Shown here in pieces: positions 50,296-58,618 of a stretch of 64,000 nt of DNA. The notes under the pieces were generated by a model. It did no database searches and was not told the DNA's origin. It saw nothing but the letters and a program-made list of their open reading frames with translations. Each line of letters begins with the position of its first letter. Position 1 is the stretch's first letter. Position numbers and translations under genes: made by a program. Source of the DNA: an uncultured Poribacteria bacterium (GTDB taxonomy: Bacteria; Poribacteria; WGA-4E; WGA-3G); contig OX638352.1 of NCBI GenBank assembly GCA_951813545.1, positions 1,612,001-1,676,000 on the forward strand. Direction: 5' to 3'.

Positions 50296-51678
50296 TGACT
50301 TCTCCCACACCTAAAGGAGTGGGATTCTTTCGTTCTTGTTTCATAGTTCGTAGCCTCCACTTGTGAAGGTCTTACACAAACTCCACAAGCGTTTTATCTC
50401 TCCGTATGCCCTACGGCGAGGTTCTTTAGATTTATTGCAGCGTTTTGGTCTCTGTCTATAGAGACACCACAACTACTACAATGATACTGTCTCTCTGATA
50501 ATGAGAGTTCTTTTTTCTTGTGTCCACAACTACTACAGGTTTTACTCGACGCATAGAAGTGCGGTGCTTCTACAATAGGTATCCCAAGCACTTCTGCTTT
50601 AGACTTGAGTTTAGCAAGAAACCCACCGAGTGCTGAATCAGAGAGTGCTTTCGCCAGTTTCTTATTCTTGAGTAGGTTCGTAACCTTTAGCGTTTCTATC
50701 CCGATAGCACTTGCCATATTTACAATCTCTGTCGTTGCCTTATGCTGTGCGTCTAATCTGATACAAGCAATCCTATAGTCGATACGTTCTACTATACGTT
50801 TTTGCTTATACCAGTTGTTAGATAGAAATACTTTACGGCTCATTTTACGTTGCTCACGCTTTAGCTTGCGTTCATACCTTTTCAGCGGTCTTGGGTTAGG
50901 ATACTGTTTACCCTTATCAAGTGTCGCAAGTGAGTTTATACCTACGTCTATACCGACTACAGGGAGTCCACGCGTGTCTCGTGGAGCCTTCGGTTTACCT
51001 GTATCTATGGTTATAGAAACAAACCAACGGTGTGCTGTTCTTGATATTGTTACCTTTATCAGTTCACCCTTAAATCTCAACTTCTCAAACATGCGGACCC
51101 AACCTATTTTAGGGAGGCGGATACGTTTACCTTTTATACTAACACTGCTTGGGTCTGTGCTATAAGATTGGCGATCTCTGCGTCTTTTTTGCTTCGGAAA
51201 CCTATTTTGACCCTTACGCCAACGACTTATTGCGTCACCGAAGTTCTTGATACCAAACAACGCAGCACGCTGATCCATGCCCCGTGTCCAGTCAATATCA
51301 CGCTTTGCTATATTGAAGCGCTTAGTCAACTCTTTCCAATGCTGCGGTTCATTCTTGTAATCTGATAACGCACAATTATACGCAAAACGAGCATAACCAC
51401 ATTGTTGGGAAAACCATACGCGTTGCTCGTCGGTTACGTCTAATGCTATCTTATGTGAATTAAGTGCCATTTGGGTATATCTCGCATCTCGTATCTTATC
51501 CCCTGACAAGTGGGAGACAGGCACGTAGTCTTGCGACTACGCTTGTCATGCCTGTCTACGAGATACTATACTTATACCACCTTATCCCCTAAATGTCAAA
51601 TCTTTTTTTATACCAGAACGAACACTACTTGATTTGACCCAAGCATAAATGCTTGGGATTGTTAAGTATTATCCTTCA
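50296..51678 (-). mobile_element. IS200/IS605-group TnpB-only element A2
   Basis: Near-identical to A1 (6176-7559), including left-end hairpins and promoter, and with the same TCAA right end at 50296-50299. It is inserted just upstream of the sigma gene, in the same orientation. No tnpA. Confidence 0.8.
50394..51470 (-). CDS. tnpB: RNA-guided nuclease-like TnpB, type A, copy 2
   Basis: The protein has 358 residues from ATG 51470. All three RuvC-like acidic residues and the four zinc-ribbon Cys are conserved. It differs from copy 1 at about four sites (Glu/Asp near residue 43, Gln/Lys near 98, Arg/Gly near 129 and Asp/His near 231). The natural guide is the flank below 50296, that is, the leader of the sigma gene. 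Transcription could continue from the element into the sigma gene. Confidence 0.9.
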   Translation of the reverse strand: MALNSHKIALDVTDEQRVWFSQQCGYARFAYNCALSDYKNEPQHWKELTKRFNIAKRDIDWTRGMDQRAALFGIKNFGDAISRWRKGQNRFPKQKRRRDRQSYSTDPSSVSIKGKRIRLPKIGWVRMFEKLRFKGELIKVTISRTAHRWFVSITIDTGKPKAPRDTRGLPVVGIDVGINSLATLDKGKQYPNPRPLKRYERKLKREQRKMSRKVFLSNNWYKQKRIVERIDYRIACIRLDAQHKATTEIVNMASAIGIETLKVTNLLKNKKLAKALSDSALGGFLAKLKSKAEVLGIPIVEAPHFYASSKTCSSCGHKKKELSLSERQYHCSSCGVSIDRDQNAAINLKNLAVGHTER

Positions 51679-51813
51679 AAAGGGCAGATTGTGCATACAA
51701 ACCGAGATGTTGTTTAATTTGTTGCCTTGGAATTGATTTTCCTTCAACTTTTTTATTTTTCCCCATTTTGAGGATGGAGAATGGAAACCGCGAACCAATC
51801 TTCTGTATCATGA

Positions 51814-52281
51814 TTAATTTTTGGGTGAACGCCACGGATTGCAGTGTCCAGCAAAGCGTTTTAACGCGCTACTTTTAACGATGATTGCTTCCGGACGCAG
51901 CACAGTGGCATAGGATGTCAGCAACGCAATTGTATCAAGCAAAGAGTTGTAACCCGATATTCCAGAAATATCAATGTAAATTTTGCTGAACGGCTCGCCA
52001 AGTTGCAACGCTGCTCTGACATCAAAACCGTCAAGCACTTCAAAATGAAGTTCAGGATACTTTTCTTTCGCACGCCCAATACATTTGGGGCTGATGTCAG
52101 TGCCGATGACCTTCTTACACTGCGGAGCGATCAAGGTTGTGGTTGTTCCCCACTCGCAGCCGATTTCTAACACAATATCGTCCGAGTTTACCCAGACCGG
52201 AATCGTTTCTCGATATTCTCTAACACCTCGGGTCGCAATAAAGTCGGTGTATCCTTCAAATAATTGGTTTTGGACCGCCAT
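51814..52281 (-). CDS. Class I SAM-dependent methyltransferase
   Basis: The protein has 155 residues. Motif I is DDIVLEIGCEWGTTTTLIAP; motif II is KKVIGTDISPKCIGRAKEKYP; a later strand is FSKIYIDISGISGYNSLLD. It is short, near the minimum for the fold, and the C-terminal strands are only partly visible. Target unknown. It is followed upstream by a HEAT/zinc-finger gene 23 bases away and may share its transcript. Confidence 0.75.
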   Translation of the reverse strand: MAVQNQLFEGYTDFIATRGVREYRETIPVWVNSDDIVLEIGCEWGTTTTLIAPQCKKVIGTDISPKCIGRAKEKYPELHFEVLDGFDVRAALQLGEPFSKIYIDISGISGYNSLLDTIALLTSYATVLRPEAIIVKSSALKRFAGHCNPWRSPKN

Positions 52282-52304
52282 AAGAATTTTCGTAAACCCC
52301 GCCC

Positions 52305-52871
52305 TTATATGGCTTCACACGACTCACAGACCAAGGCGAAGCGTTTCGCACCGCTCGTCTCGAACTCCGTTTCGTAATCGTGGCTAACCTTTACGTTAGA
52401 CGCACCACACCAATCACAGTGTCCACGGAAGGTGTGTGCTTTCTGTCCCAACAGCATTTCCTTCTGCTCTTCAATTTTTCGGGTAGCAGCAATGAGGTCG
52501 AGGGCACGTTGGCGTAGTTTGGGATCGGTTTCCTCCTTGGCAATTTTTTCAAGGAGCGGTTGGAGCCTCGGATCGTTCGGGTTCCCACCATCATCAAGTG
52601 TGTGCCACGCAGCTTTGCGGACGCGCAGATCGGGGTCGACTAGGCCTTTATAGAGTGCCATCCAAACTTGGTCAATGCTTTTCCGAACGTGACAGGGACA
52701 CAGATTGTCCATTGCCTCGACGCGATCATCCGGGTTGGAAGAGTAGGCGAGAGAGAGGTAGTATTCGACCTCGTTACCGCGTAACCGGTCTTCACCCCGG
52801 CGATGCGCTTTCTTCTGATATTTGTTCATGCCTCTCATCTTTTTTTCCTTCGGAATTCCATGTTTTGGCAT
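52305..52871 (-). CDS. HEAT-repeat protein with C-terminal zinc finger
   Basis: The protein has 188 residues. The N-terminus is basic (KKMRGMNKYQKKAHRRGEDRLRG). Two HEAT-like units follow (SSNPDDRVEAMDNLCPCHV and LVDPDLRVRKAAWHTLDDGG). The C-terminal CDWCGASNVKV...LVCESCEAI is a four-Cys zinc finger. It is probably a nucleic-acid- or protein-binding factor. It differs from the 19988 gene, which has the zinc ribbon at the N-terminus. Confidence 0.7.
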   Translation of the reverse strand: MPKHGIPKEKKMRGMNKYQKKAHRRGEDRLRGNEVEYYLSLAYSSNPDDRVEAMDNLCPCHVRKSIDQVWMALYKGLVDPDLRVRKAAWHTLDDGGNPNDPRLQPLLEKIAKEETDPKLRQRALDLIAATRKIEEQKEMLLGQKAHTFRGHCDWCGASNVKVSHDYETEFETSGAKRFALVCESCEAI

Positions 52872-52947
52872 CTGTTTCCTCCGTTATTAGGATTGTAACA
52901 CAAGTTCTTCGGCTTTTTCCAGTTAATCAACAAATGGAATGAGAATC

Positions 52948-53234
52948 TCACAGGCTTATCATGTCGTTGTAGACAGAGACACAGAGTTCCTCGCGGAGTG
53001 AGCGTTGCGGCACGACATCCACCTTACATCCGAGTTTATCCTCCAAAAAATGTTGGAGACCGACAAGATGCAATAGATCGACACCGGCATCCAAGTCCAC
53101 TAAGATATCCAGATCGCTATCTGCGTGGAAATCTCCGCGAGCATAGGAACCAAAGACAGCTTTAATTTAGGCTTTGTACTGCTGGCGGATTTCGTCCTTC
53201 GCCTCTGCGACTATTTTTTTAATTCTTCAATCAT
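52948..53234 (-). pseudogene. MNT-type nucleotidyltransferase remnant
   Basis: From ATG 53234 the frame shifts at a run of seven A, and one frame then contains a TAA stop (QQYKA-stop-IKAVFGSYARGDF). The core AVFGSYARGDFHADSDLDILVDLDAGVDLLHLVGLQHFLEDKLGC is a clear MntA/MNT nucleotidyltransferase. The first-domain catalytic residues are intact, but the reading frame is broken at least twice. No HEPN partner is adjacent. It shares its family with residues 54-78 of the fusion protein at 44708. Confidence 0.7.
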
Positions 53235-53301
53235 GACGTAATTCTTTCAAGTTGAGAATCAATGGAGGACTCACGCGGGGTGAACGGCAGACAACCCTTG
53301 C

Positions 53302-54609
53302 TTACCATTTTGTGCTGTTTATAAGGGCTTCAACTTCATCAATCTCTTTTGGAACGCCGCTTGTTAGGACCTCACAACCGGTTTCAGTAACGAGGATATC
53401 GTCCTCTATGCGGACACCGATGCCTAAGTAGGCTGGTGGGACATTCCCTCTATCTTCGGCAACATAAAGCCCCGGTTCAATTGTCATCACCATCCCCGGT
53501 TGGAAGGTTTTGAAATCACCGCTCGATTCGTGGACACAATTGACATCGTGTACATCTAAGCCGAGCATGTGTCCGACTCGGTACATGTAAAACTGCTTGT
53601 ATGCCTCTTTCTTTATCAATTGCTTCGCTTTTCCCTTGAGAAGACCGAGACTGAGCATACCCTCTGTCAACAACTCAATTGATTTTTGGTGAGGTTCGTC
53701 AATAGAAACACCGGGACGAATACCATCAATAATAGCATAATGCGCTTCAAGGACAATCTGATAGATCTCTCTTTGTGCCTCAGTGAAGGTGCCGTTTGCA
53801 GGGAAGGTCCGGGTTACATCACCGCAGTACCGTCCGTATTCCGCACCTGCGTCAATGAGTACAAGGGTTTCATCTTCAATTTGGCAGTCATTCGTTGTGT
53901 AGTGGAGTGTCGTCGCGTTTCCGCCACTCGCAACAATAGTCGGAAATGCTGCACCGTTCGCGCTGTTCATGCGGAACGTAGAATCAACGAGAGCTTCCAA
54001 CTCATACTCATACAACCCGGGACGAACTGCTTTCATTGCTGCAACGTGCCCCGCTACGGTAATCTCTGTTGCCATCTGGATACGCTGCAATTCGGTCTCA
54101 TTTTTGATTAACCGTAGTTCACTGAGAATAGGACTGGGGTCAACCAGTGTGTCAAACCCTTTCCCTGAACGAATTCGTGACCTGACGGACTGCGTGAAGC
54201 GCGCAAGGATTTCGGTATCAACATCCTCATTGGAACCGAGGGTATAGTAAAGCCGTTCGGCACCTTGTAGGTATTTCCCGATGTCTTCACTGAATTTCTC
54301 TATTGGATAGACTTTATCTGCCCCATAGCGTCTACGTGCGTTCTTAACGCCGACACGCTTACCGTTCCAGATCTCCGCCTGTTTGTCTTTCGGACGAACG
54401 AACAGAATATATTGGTGCTTTGGATGATCGGGTGCGATGACACAGATCGACTCTGGTTCTTCAAACCCCGTAAGGTAATAAAAATTCGGATCTGGACGAT
54501 AAATGTATTCGGTGTCGTGGTTCCACTTTGCCGGGGAGGCACTGGCGAAGATAGCAACCCCTCCAGGTCCCATTTTCTCAATAAAGGCTTTACGATTCTG
54601 CTTATGCAA
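53302..54609 (-). CDS. pepP: Xaa-Pro aminopeptidase (M24B)
   Basis: The protein has 435 residues from TTG 54609, with AGGAGG upstream. An extended frame to 54720 overlaps the upstream gene and is rejected. Metal ligands are visible: DAGAEYGRYCGDVTRTF (two Asp), GHMLGLDVHD (His), TIEPGLYV (Glu) and GVRIEDDILVT (Glu). The N-terminal domain (ASPAKWNHDTEYIYRPDPNFYYLTG) is typical of PepP. It removes N-terminal residues before proline. Confidence 0.92.
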   Translation of the reverse strand: MHKQNRKAFIEKMGPGGVAIFASASPAKWNHDTEYIYRPDPNFYYLTGFEEPESICVIAPDHPKHQYILFVRPKDKQAEIWNGKRVGVKNARRRYGADKVYPIEKFSEDIGKYLQGAERLYYTLGSNEDVDTEILARFTQSVRSRIRSGKGFDTLVDPSPILSELRLIKNETELQRIQMATEITVAGHVAAMKAVRPGLYEYELEALVDSTFRMNSANGAAFPTIVASGGNATTLHYTTNDCQIEDETLVLIDAGAEYGRYCGDVTRTFPANGTFTEAQREIYQIVLEAHYAIIDGIRPGVSIDEPHQKSIELLTEGMLSLGLLKGKAKQLIKKEAYKQFYMYRVGHMLGLDVHDVNCVHESSGDFKTFQPGMVMTIEPGLYVAEDRGNVPPAYLGIGVRIEDDILVTETGCEVLTSGVPKEIDEVEALINSTKW

Positions 54610-54641
54610 GCCGTTTCCTCCTCTTGAAGATAAAGCGATTG

Positions 54642-55628
54642 TTAGAGGTACCCAATGGGTGTACCGATTTTGCCAATGATGCCACCACTCGCTACCATTG
54701 GATAGATAGGCTTTGCCCAAAAAACACCATCGACTGGGGCACGGATAGATTCCCGGACATTGCCGAACACATCACAGATGTCAGCCACGTGTTGATGCAT
54801 CGCAAGTTGTTCATACAATTCTGCTTTGTAATAGACAAATCCACCTTCATTGCTAAGGAGCGGCACGAATTTCTTAACAACAATTTGCCGTTCAGGAATC
54901 TGCGGTGTCCCAGCAATGAATTTATAGTATTGCAGCACATTGAGCACACCGCGCACACCTTTTTCGATGCTCTCCACATCCCATCCGTGGGTTCCGCCTA
55001 ATTCGGGATCAATGGTTGGAATGCCGACCTCTGGTGCCGCTTGTGCAAGTTGCCCCTCCGGTCCCTTCTGGTTGAGAATATGCCCTATGCCGAAAACGCG
55101 TGCGAGTTCAAGGCAGTCGTCATGTAGTGTATGTTTTTCATCAACACGCACGCGGACCTCATCAATCATCGGGTGTACACCGCCTTGGTGCAGGTCGAGA
55201 CAGTAATCGGCTTGCTGGACAGCACGCCGAAATAGGTGATAGGCGATCCGCTCGCTTGACGTCCCGTCGCGCCTCCCTGGAAAACAGCGGTTCATTTTGC
55301 GGTTGTCCACAGGGTTCAGTGCTTGTTTTGTGTGAAACGCGTGGAAATTGACGAGCGGGACAGCGATAATCTTACCGTGCAACTGCTCTGGTCCGATCGT
55401 ACAGAGCACTTTGTGAATAACAGCGATTCCATTGAGTTCGTCTCCATCGCTGAGCGCTTGGATGTAGAGCGTTTTGCCCGGGTACCTCCCATTGATTAAC
55501 ACAACAGGCAGTCGGACAGCCGTCCCATCGGGCATGCTACCGACTTTGAGGTGTCCTTCCATCCGAGTTCCAGGTTCGGCGACCAATTGCCCAACTACCA
55601 GTTGACCATGGTGAATCTTATTCCTCAT
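54642..55628 (-). CDS. Succinylglutamate desuccinylase/aspartoacylase-family protein
   Basis: The protein has 328 residues from ATG 55628. The zinc site and core are suggested by PVVLINGRYPGKTLYIQALSDGDELNG, IIAVPLVNFHAFHT, DNRKMNRCFPGR and CLDLHQGG. The typical His/Glu pair near residue 70 appears as DGDELNG rather than the usual HGDE, so metal binding may differ. It removes an acyl or amino-acid group from small molecules. Just upstream of pepP by 32 bases, so both may be co-transcribed. Confidence 0.75.
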   Translation of the reverse strand: MRNKIHHGQLVVGQLVAEPGTRMEGHLKVGSMPDGTAVRLPVVLINGRYPGKTLYIQALSDGDELNGIAVIHKVLCTIGPEQLHGKIIAVPLVNFHAFHTKQALNPVDNRKMNRCFPGRRDGTSSERIAYHLFRRAVQQADYCLDLHQGGVHPMIDEVRVRVDEKHTLHDDCLELARVFGIGHILNQKGPEGQLAQAAPEVGIPTIDPELGGTHGWDVESIEKGVRGVLNVLQYYKFIAGTPQIPERQIVVKKFVPLLSNEGGFVYYKAELYEQLAMHQHVADICDVFGNVRESIRAPVDGVFWAKPIYPMVASGGIIGKIGTPIGYL

Positions 55629-55773
55629 AGCGGTTATTTTAGCACAATTGGTAAAAAGAATCAAAAGTTTTAATCGGTTTTCAGTTTGCCTCACAGTGAG
55701 AGTTAAGAGGCACTACGCTATCTAAATAACCCTCTGATAACCCGTACCTGATGACCAATAACCGTATAAAAAC

Positions 55774-55802
55774 TTGATTTCAACGGGATTTTCTGGTAAA
55801 CT
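55774..55802 (+). promoter_or_regulatory. Possible promoter of rpiA
   Basis: TTGATT, 17 bases, TAAACT lies only 10 bases before the rpiA ATG, which lacks a ribosome-binding site. A leaderless transcript is possible. Confidence 0.35.
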
Positions 55803-55812
55803 TATAGGCATC

Positions 55813-56502
55813 ATGAATACTGAAAATCAGAAAAAAATTGCTGCAGAAAAAGCGACAGAGAGTATTCAGTCGGGCATGATTGTCGGATTAGGAACGGGTT
55901 CCACCGTCTATTATGCCCTCCTGAAACTCGGCACGATGGTGCGAAAAGGACTTGATATTATCGGTATTCCTACCTCTGAGGGGACCGAGAAAATCGCATT
56001 AGAACAAAAGATACCACTCACAACGCTCGCTACGCACCCCACCATTGATCTGACGATTGACGGTGCCGATGAGGTCGATAAAGACCTCAACCTCATCAAA
56101 GGTGGTGGCGCGGCACTCGTCAGAGAAAAGATTATCGCCAACGCATCCAAAAAAATACTGATAGTCGTTGATGAAAGCAAGGTGTCACGTGTTCTCGGCA
56201 CGACGTTTCCGCTCCCAGTGGAAATTGTGCGATTTGGATGGGAAGCTACGCAGACCGAGGTCAATCGGATTTGTGGGAAATCAACACTGCGACAGAACTC
56301 TTCACACGAAGGAGACCTATCCCCTCTCATTACCGACAACGGCAACTATATTCTTGACTGCCACTTTGATGGTATTCCAGCACCTGCAGAGGTTGAATCG
56401 CAGTTAAACAACATTCCTGGCGTGGTGGAGAACGGGATTTTTGTCAATCGTGCTGACAAGATTATTATCGGCGCATCCACTGGTATTCGGTATATGGAGT
56501 AA
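55813..56502 (+). CDS. rpiA: Ribose-5-phosphate isomerase A
   Basis: The protein has 229 residues, the usual length. Diagnostic motifs are IVGLGTGSTVYYAL, IGIPTSEGTEKIA, DLTIDGADEVDKDLNLIKGGGAALVREKI and VVDESKVSRVLG. It interconverts ribose-5-phosphate and ribulose-5-phosphate in the pentose phosphate pathway. ATG 55813 is preferred over an upstream start at 55774 because it aligns with the family N-terminus (KIAAEKATESI). Confidence 0.95.
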   Translation: MNTENQKKIAAEKATESIQSGMIVGLGTGSTVYYALLKLGTMVRKGLDIIGIPTSEGTEKIALEQKIPLTTLATHPTIDLTIDGADEVDKDLNLIKGGGAALVREKIIANASKKILIVVDESKVSRVLGTTFPLPVEIVRFGWEATQTEVNRICGKSTLRQNSSHEGDLSPLITDNGNYILDCHFDGIPAPAEVESQLNNIPGVVENGIFVNRADKIIIGASTGIRYME

Positions 56503-56507
56503 CATCA

Positions 56508-57398
56508 ATGGTTCGACCCCTGATCTTGCTTTTTTTCCTCGTTTCTGCATTCATCACGGTTCCCAGCCCAGTTAGGAGTGAAATATTCACGGAGAGTGGG
56601 TTGGTAGATATACCAACGGGCAACGTGTTGAAACACAGCATATTCGGAGCAGGCACATATATTGCTTTTCAACATCCATCCGAAAATACATCCCCAACTA
56701 ACGGGAATAACACCCTCGGCGATGCCGTTGCGGTTCGCCTTAACTTCGGGCTGCTCGATCGGGTTGAAATCGGGTTGACACACGTATGGAATGAATACGG
56801 TTCTGAACCTTCCACTGAACGGACTGGAAACCTGAAAGTCCAACTCTTAAAGGAACAAGAGGTTGGGGCAATTCCGAGTGTGGCGATAGGGATTGAGAAC
56901 ATCGGCGATAAACTTCTTCCGTGGGACTCGGAAGCGGAAAAAGATGACATCCCCTCAGCGTTTCTTGCCATCAGTAAGACCTTTAATCTACCTCGGATTC
57001 ACCAATTCTCTGGACACATCGGCATGGGGACGCAGCGTTTTGCGCTTGAGGAAAGCCCTATCGGTCTATTTGTTGGGTTGAGCAAGGAATTTCAACCGGC
57101 TTTCGCGAGAGGCGATATTACGACGAGTTTGGAATTCGATGGGACAGGTGTGAACGCGGGGATGCGGTATATCACGCCAAGTGGACTTCAGGTCGCACTC
57201 GGTGCCGAGACATTGAATAACCCAGACGAATTACGCTACCTTGCCGTGGTATCGTGGACAAACGAGCAGATGCTTGAACAGATCAAGGAAACGAGACGAC
57301 TGGCCACACGCGCGACAGAACTCGTGGTTGAGGCAAAACGCGCGATCACACAGAGAAAGTCAGCGAATAAAACTACTGAGACACCTTCGCCTCAATAG
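56508..57398 (+). CDS. Exported YjbH-like beta-barrel protein
   Basis: The protein has 296 residues with a signal peptide (PLILLFFLVSAFITVPSPVRS). After it, TESGLVDIPTGNVLKHSIFGAGTYIAFQ and repeated alternating strands (VRLNFGLLDRVEIGLTHV...) resemble the YjbH/exopolysaccharide-associated barrel class. The last 45 residues are a basic helical tail (KETRRLATRATELVVEAKRAI). It starts 5 bases after rpiA. Its 3' end overlaps the convergent OmpA-like gene by 26 bases. Confidence 0.5.
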   Translation: MVRPLILLFFLVSAFITVPSPVRSEIFTESGLVDIPTGNVLKHSIFGAGTYIAFQHPSENTSPTNGNNTLGDAVAVRLNFGLLDRVEIGLTHVWNEYGSEPSTERTGNLKVQLLKEQEVGAIPSVAIGIENIGDKLLPWDSEAEKDDIPSAFLAISKTFNLPRIHQFSGHIGMGTQRFALEESPIGLFVGLSKEFQPAFARGDITTSLEFDGTGVNAGMRYITPSGLQVALGAETLNNPDELRYLAVVSWTNEQMLEQIKETRRLATRATELVVEAKRAITQRKSANKTTETPSPQ

Positions 57399-58275
57399 AT
57401 TCCATCACTTTTTGGAGCGATGTCAGAAGTTCAGATAAAAAATCTTGGGGTGGCACGAGTATAATTTCGATCCTTCGATTTTTGGCTTTTGCCTCTGGTG
57501 TTTCGGCGGTATCTATGGGTTGATAAAAGGCGTATCCTGTCGCTGCCAAACGCTCCGCACTGACGTTGGCGTGTTCCTGCAGGTATTTCACGGCTGCGAT
57601 TGCACGTTCGGTGGAGAGGTTCCAGTTCCGCAGTGCCGAGCCACCAATAGGTGTATTATCCGTATGTCCTTCAATCCGAATCGCGTAATCTGAATAGTCT
57701 GCGTTTAGCAACACCTCTTCCGTAATTGCGTCCAGAAGTGCTTTTCCTTCCGTACTCAGAATTGCACTGCCTGTTTCAAACAGAATTTTTCCTTTGACAT
57801 CAAGTGTCAACCGTCCTGCCTCATCCAACACAGCCCCCACTGTATCCTTAAACCTGTCTTGGATAGCCGCAATTGAACGTTGCGATTGCTCCCGAATCCG
57901 TTGCAATTCAGATTCAATCTCAGTCAGTTTTGCGCGGAGACCCTCTTTTTCACTTTCAAGGGCGTTTTTGTCCTGTTGGAGTGTGTTCCGTTCAGCGGCG
58001 ATTTTTCGAGCGGCTTCGCTTGCATTTTGCAATATCTCTTGCGTCTGACTGAGTTCTGAACGCGTTTCCTCCAGCATGGTTTGGGTTTCACCTAACTTCT
58101 TTTCGAGGCCTGTTTTGGCGGTCTCAGTTTTCTGCAATGTGGCTCTGGTAGTCTCCAATTCCGTCTGTGTCTGTTTGAGTTCGCCCGAGGTTGAATAGAG
58201 CATTATCGCCAAAACGATGACAGCAATAGCAGCAATACAGATAGATACGATTGCGAGAATTCTTGTTTTAGACAT
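57373..58275 (-). CDS. OmpA-domain protein with N-terminal anchor and coiled coil
   Basis: The protein has 300 residues. Residues 7-27 form a membrane anchor. Residues 30-150 are a long coiled coil (TQTELETTRATLQKTETAKTGLEKKLGE...). Residues 170-285 are an OmpA/MotB peptidoglycan-binding domain: ILFETGSAILSTEGKALLD, RIEGHTDNTPIGG and LAATGYAFYQPID...AKNRRIEIIL. It probably tethers the inner membrane to peptidoglycan. Its start overlaps the RNHCP stop by 8 bases. Confidence 0.85.
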   Translation of the reverse strand: MSKTRILAIVSICIAAIAVIVLAIMLYSTSGELKQTQTELETTRATLQKTETAKTGLEKKLGETQTMLEETRSELSQTQEILQNASEAARKIAAERNTLQQDKNALESEKEGLRAKLTEIESELQRIREQSQRSIAAIQDRFKDTVGAVLDEAGRLTLDVKGKILFETGSAILSTEGKALLDAITEEVLLNADYSDYAIRIEGHTDNTPIGGSALRNWNLSTERAIAAVKYLQEHANVSAERLAATGYAFYQPIDTAETPEAKAKNRRIEIILVPPQDFLSELLTSLQKVMESIEAKVSQ

Positions 58276-58573
58276 TTAATTCTCCTTGTAGACTAAGGAT
58301 TGTTTCAAAGTTGTCATTTTTTGAGGTCTTATTCTTCTTTTTTATGCCGCATGTCGTGCAGCGGTGCGTCAGGATATAATTGCCGTGCTTTACGGTGAAC
58401 TCTACAGGTTCCATCAATCCCCGACAGGACGCGGACCGGTCACCGGGATTCACGTCAACGTGCTGGCTCCAGAGACATTCTGGACAGTGATTGGTGTAGC
58501 CGTCTCCTTTGACGGAGGCACCACAATGTGAGCAGGTGAAATCTTCAATGTGGCGTTGGAATTTTTTGTTCAC
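58268..58573 (-). CDS. RNHCP-domain zinc protein
   Basis: The protein has 101 residues. The family motif appears as FTCSHCG...YTNHCPECLWSQHVDVNPGDRSASCRGLMEP and HRCTTCGIKKKNKTS, with Thr in place of the usual Arg in RNHCP. Eight Cys/His ligands would bind two zinc ions. The RNHCP domain function is not established; nucleic-acid binding is suspected. Translation is coupled to the OmpA-like gene. The C-terminus (NDNFETILSLQGELNV) departs from the family. Confidence 0.8.
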   Translation of the reverse strand: MNKKFQRHIEDFTCSHCGASVKGDGYTNHCPECLWSQHVDVNPGDRSASCRGLMEPVEFTVKHGNYILTHRCTTCGIKKKNKTSKNDNFETILSLQGELNV

Positions 58574-58618
58574 GTGAGATACTCCAAGGCTTTATACCCG
58601 CTGCTACGATACCTCCTA

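Noticed and set aside
53686..54247. Plus-strand frames of 92-141 codons
   Set aside because: They are antisense to pepP, whose metal-binding motifs are clear.
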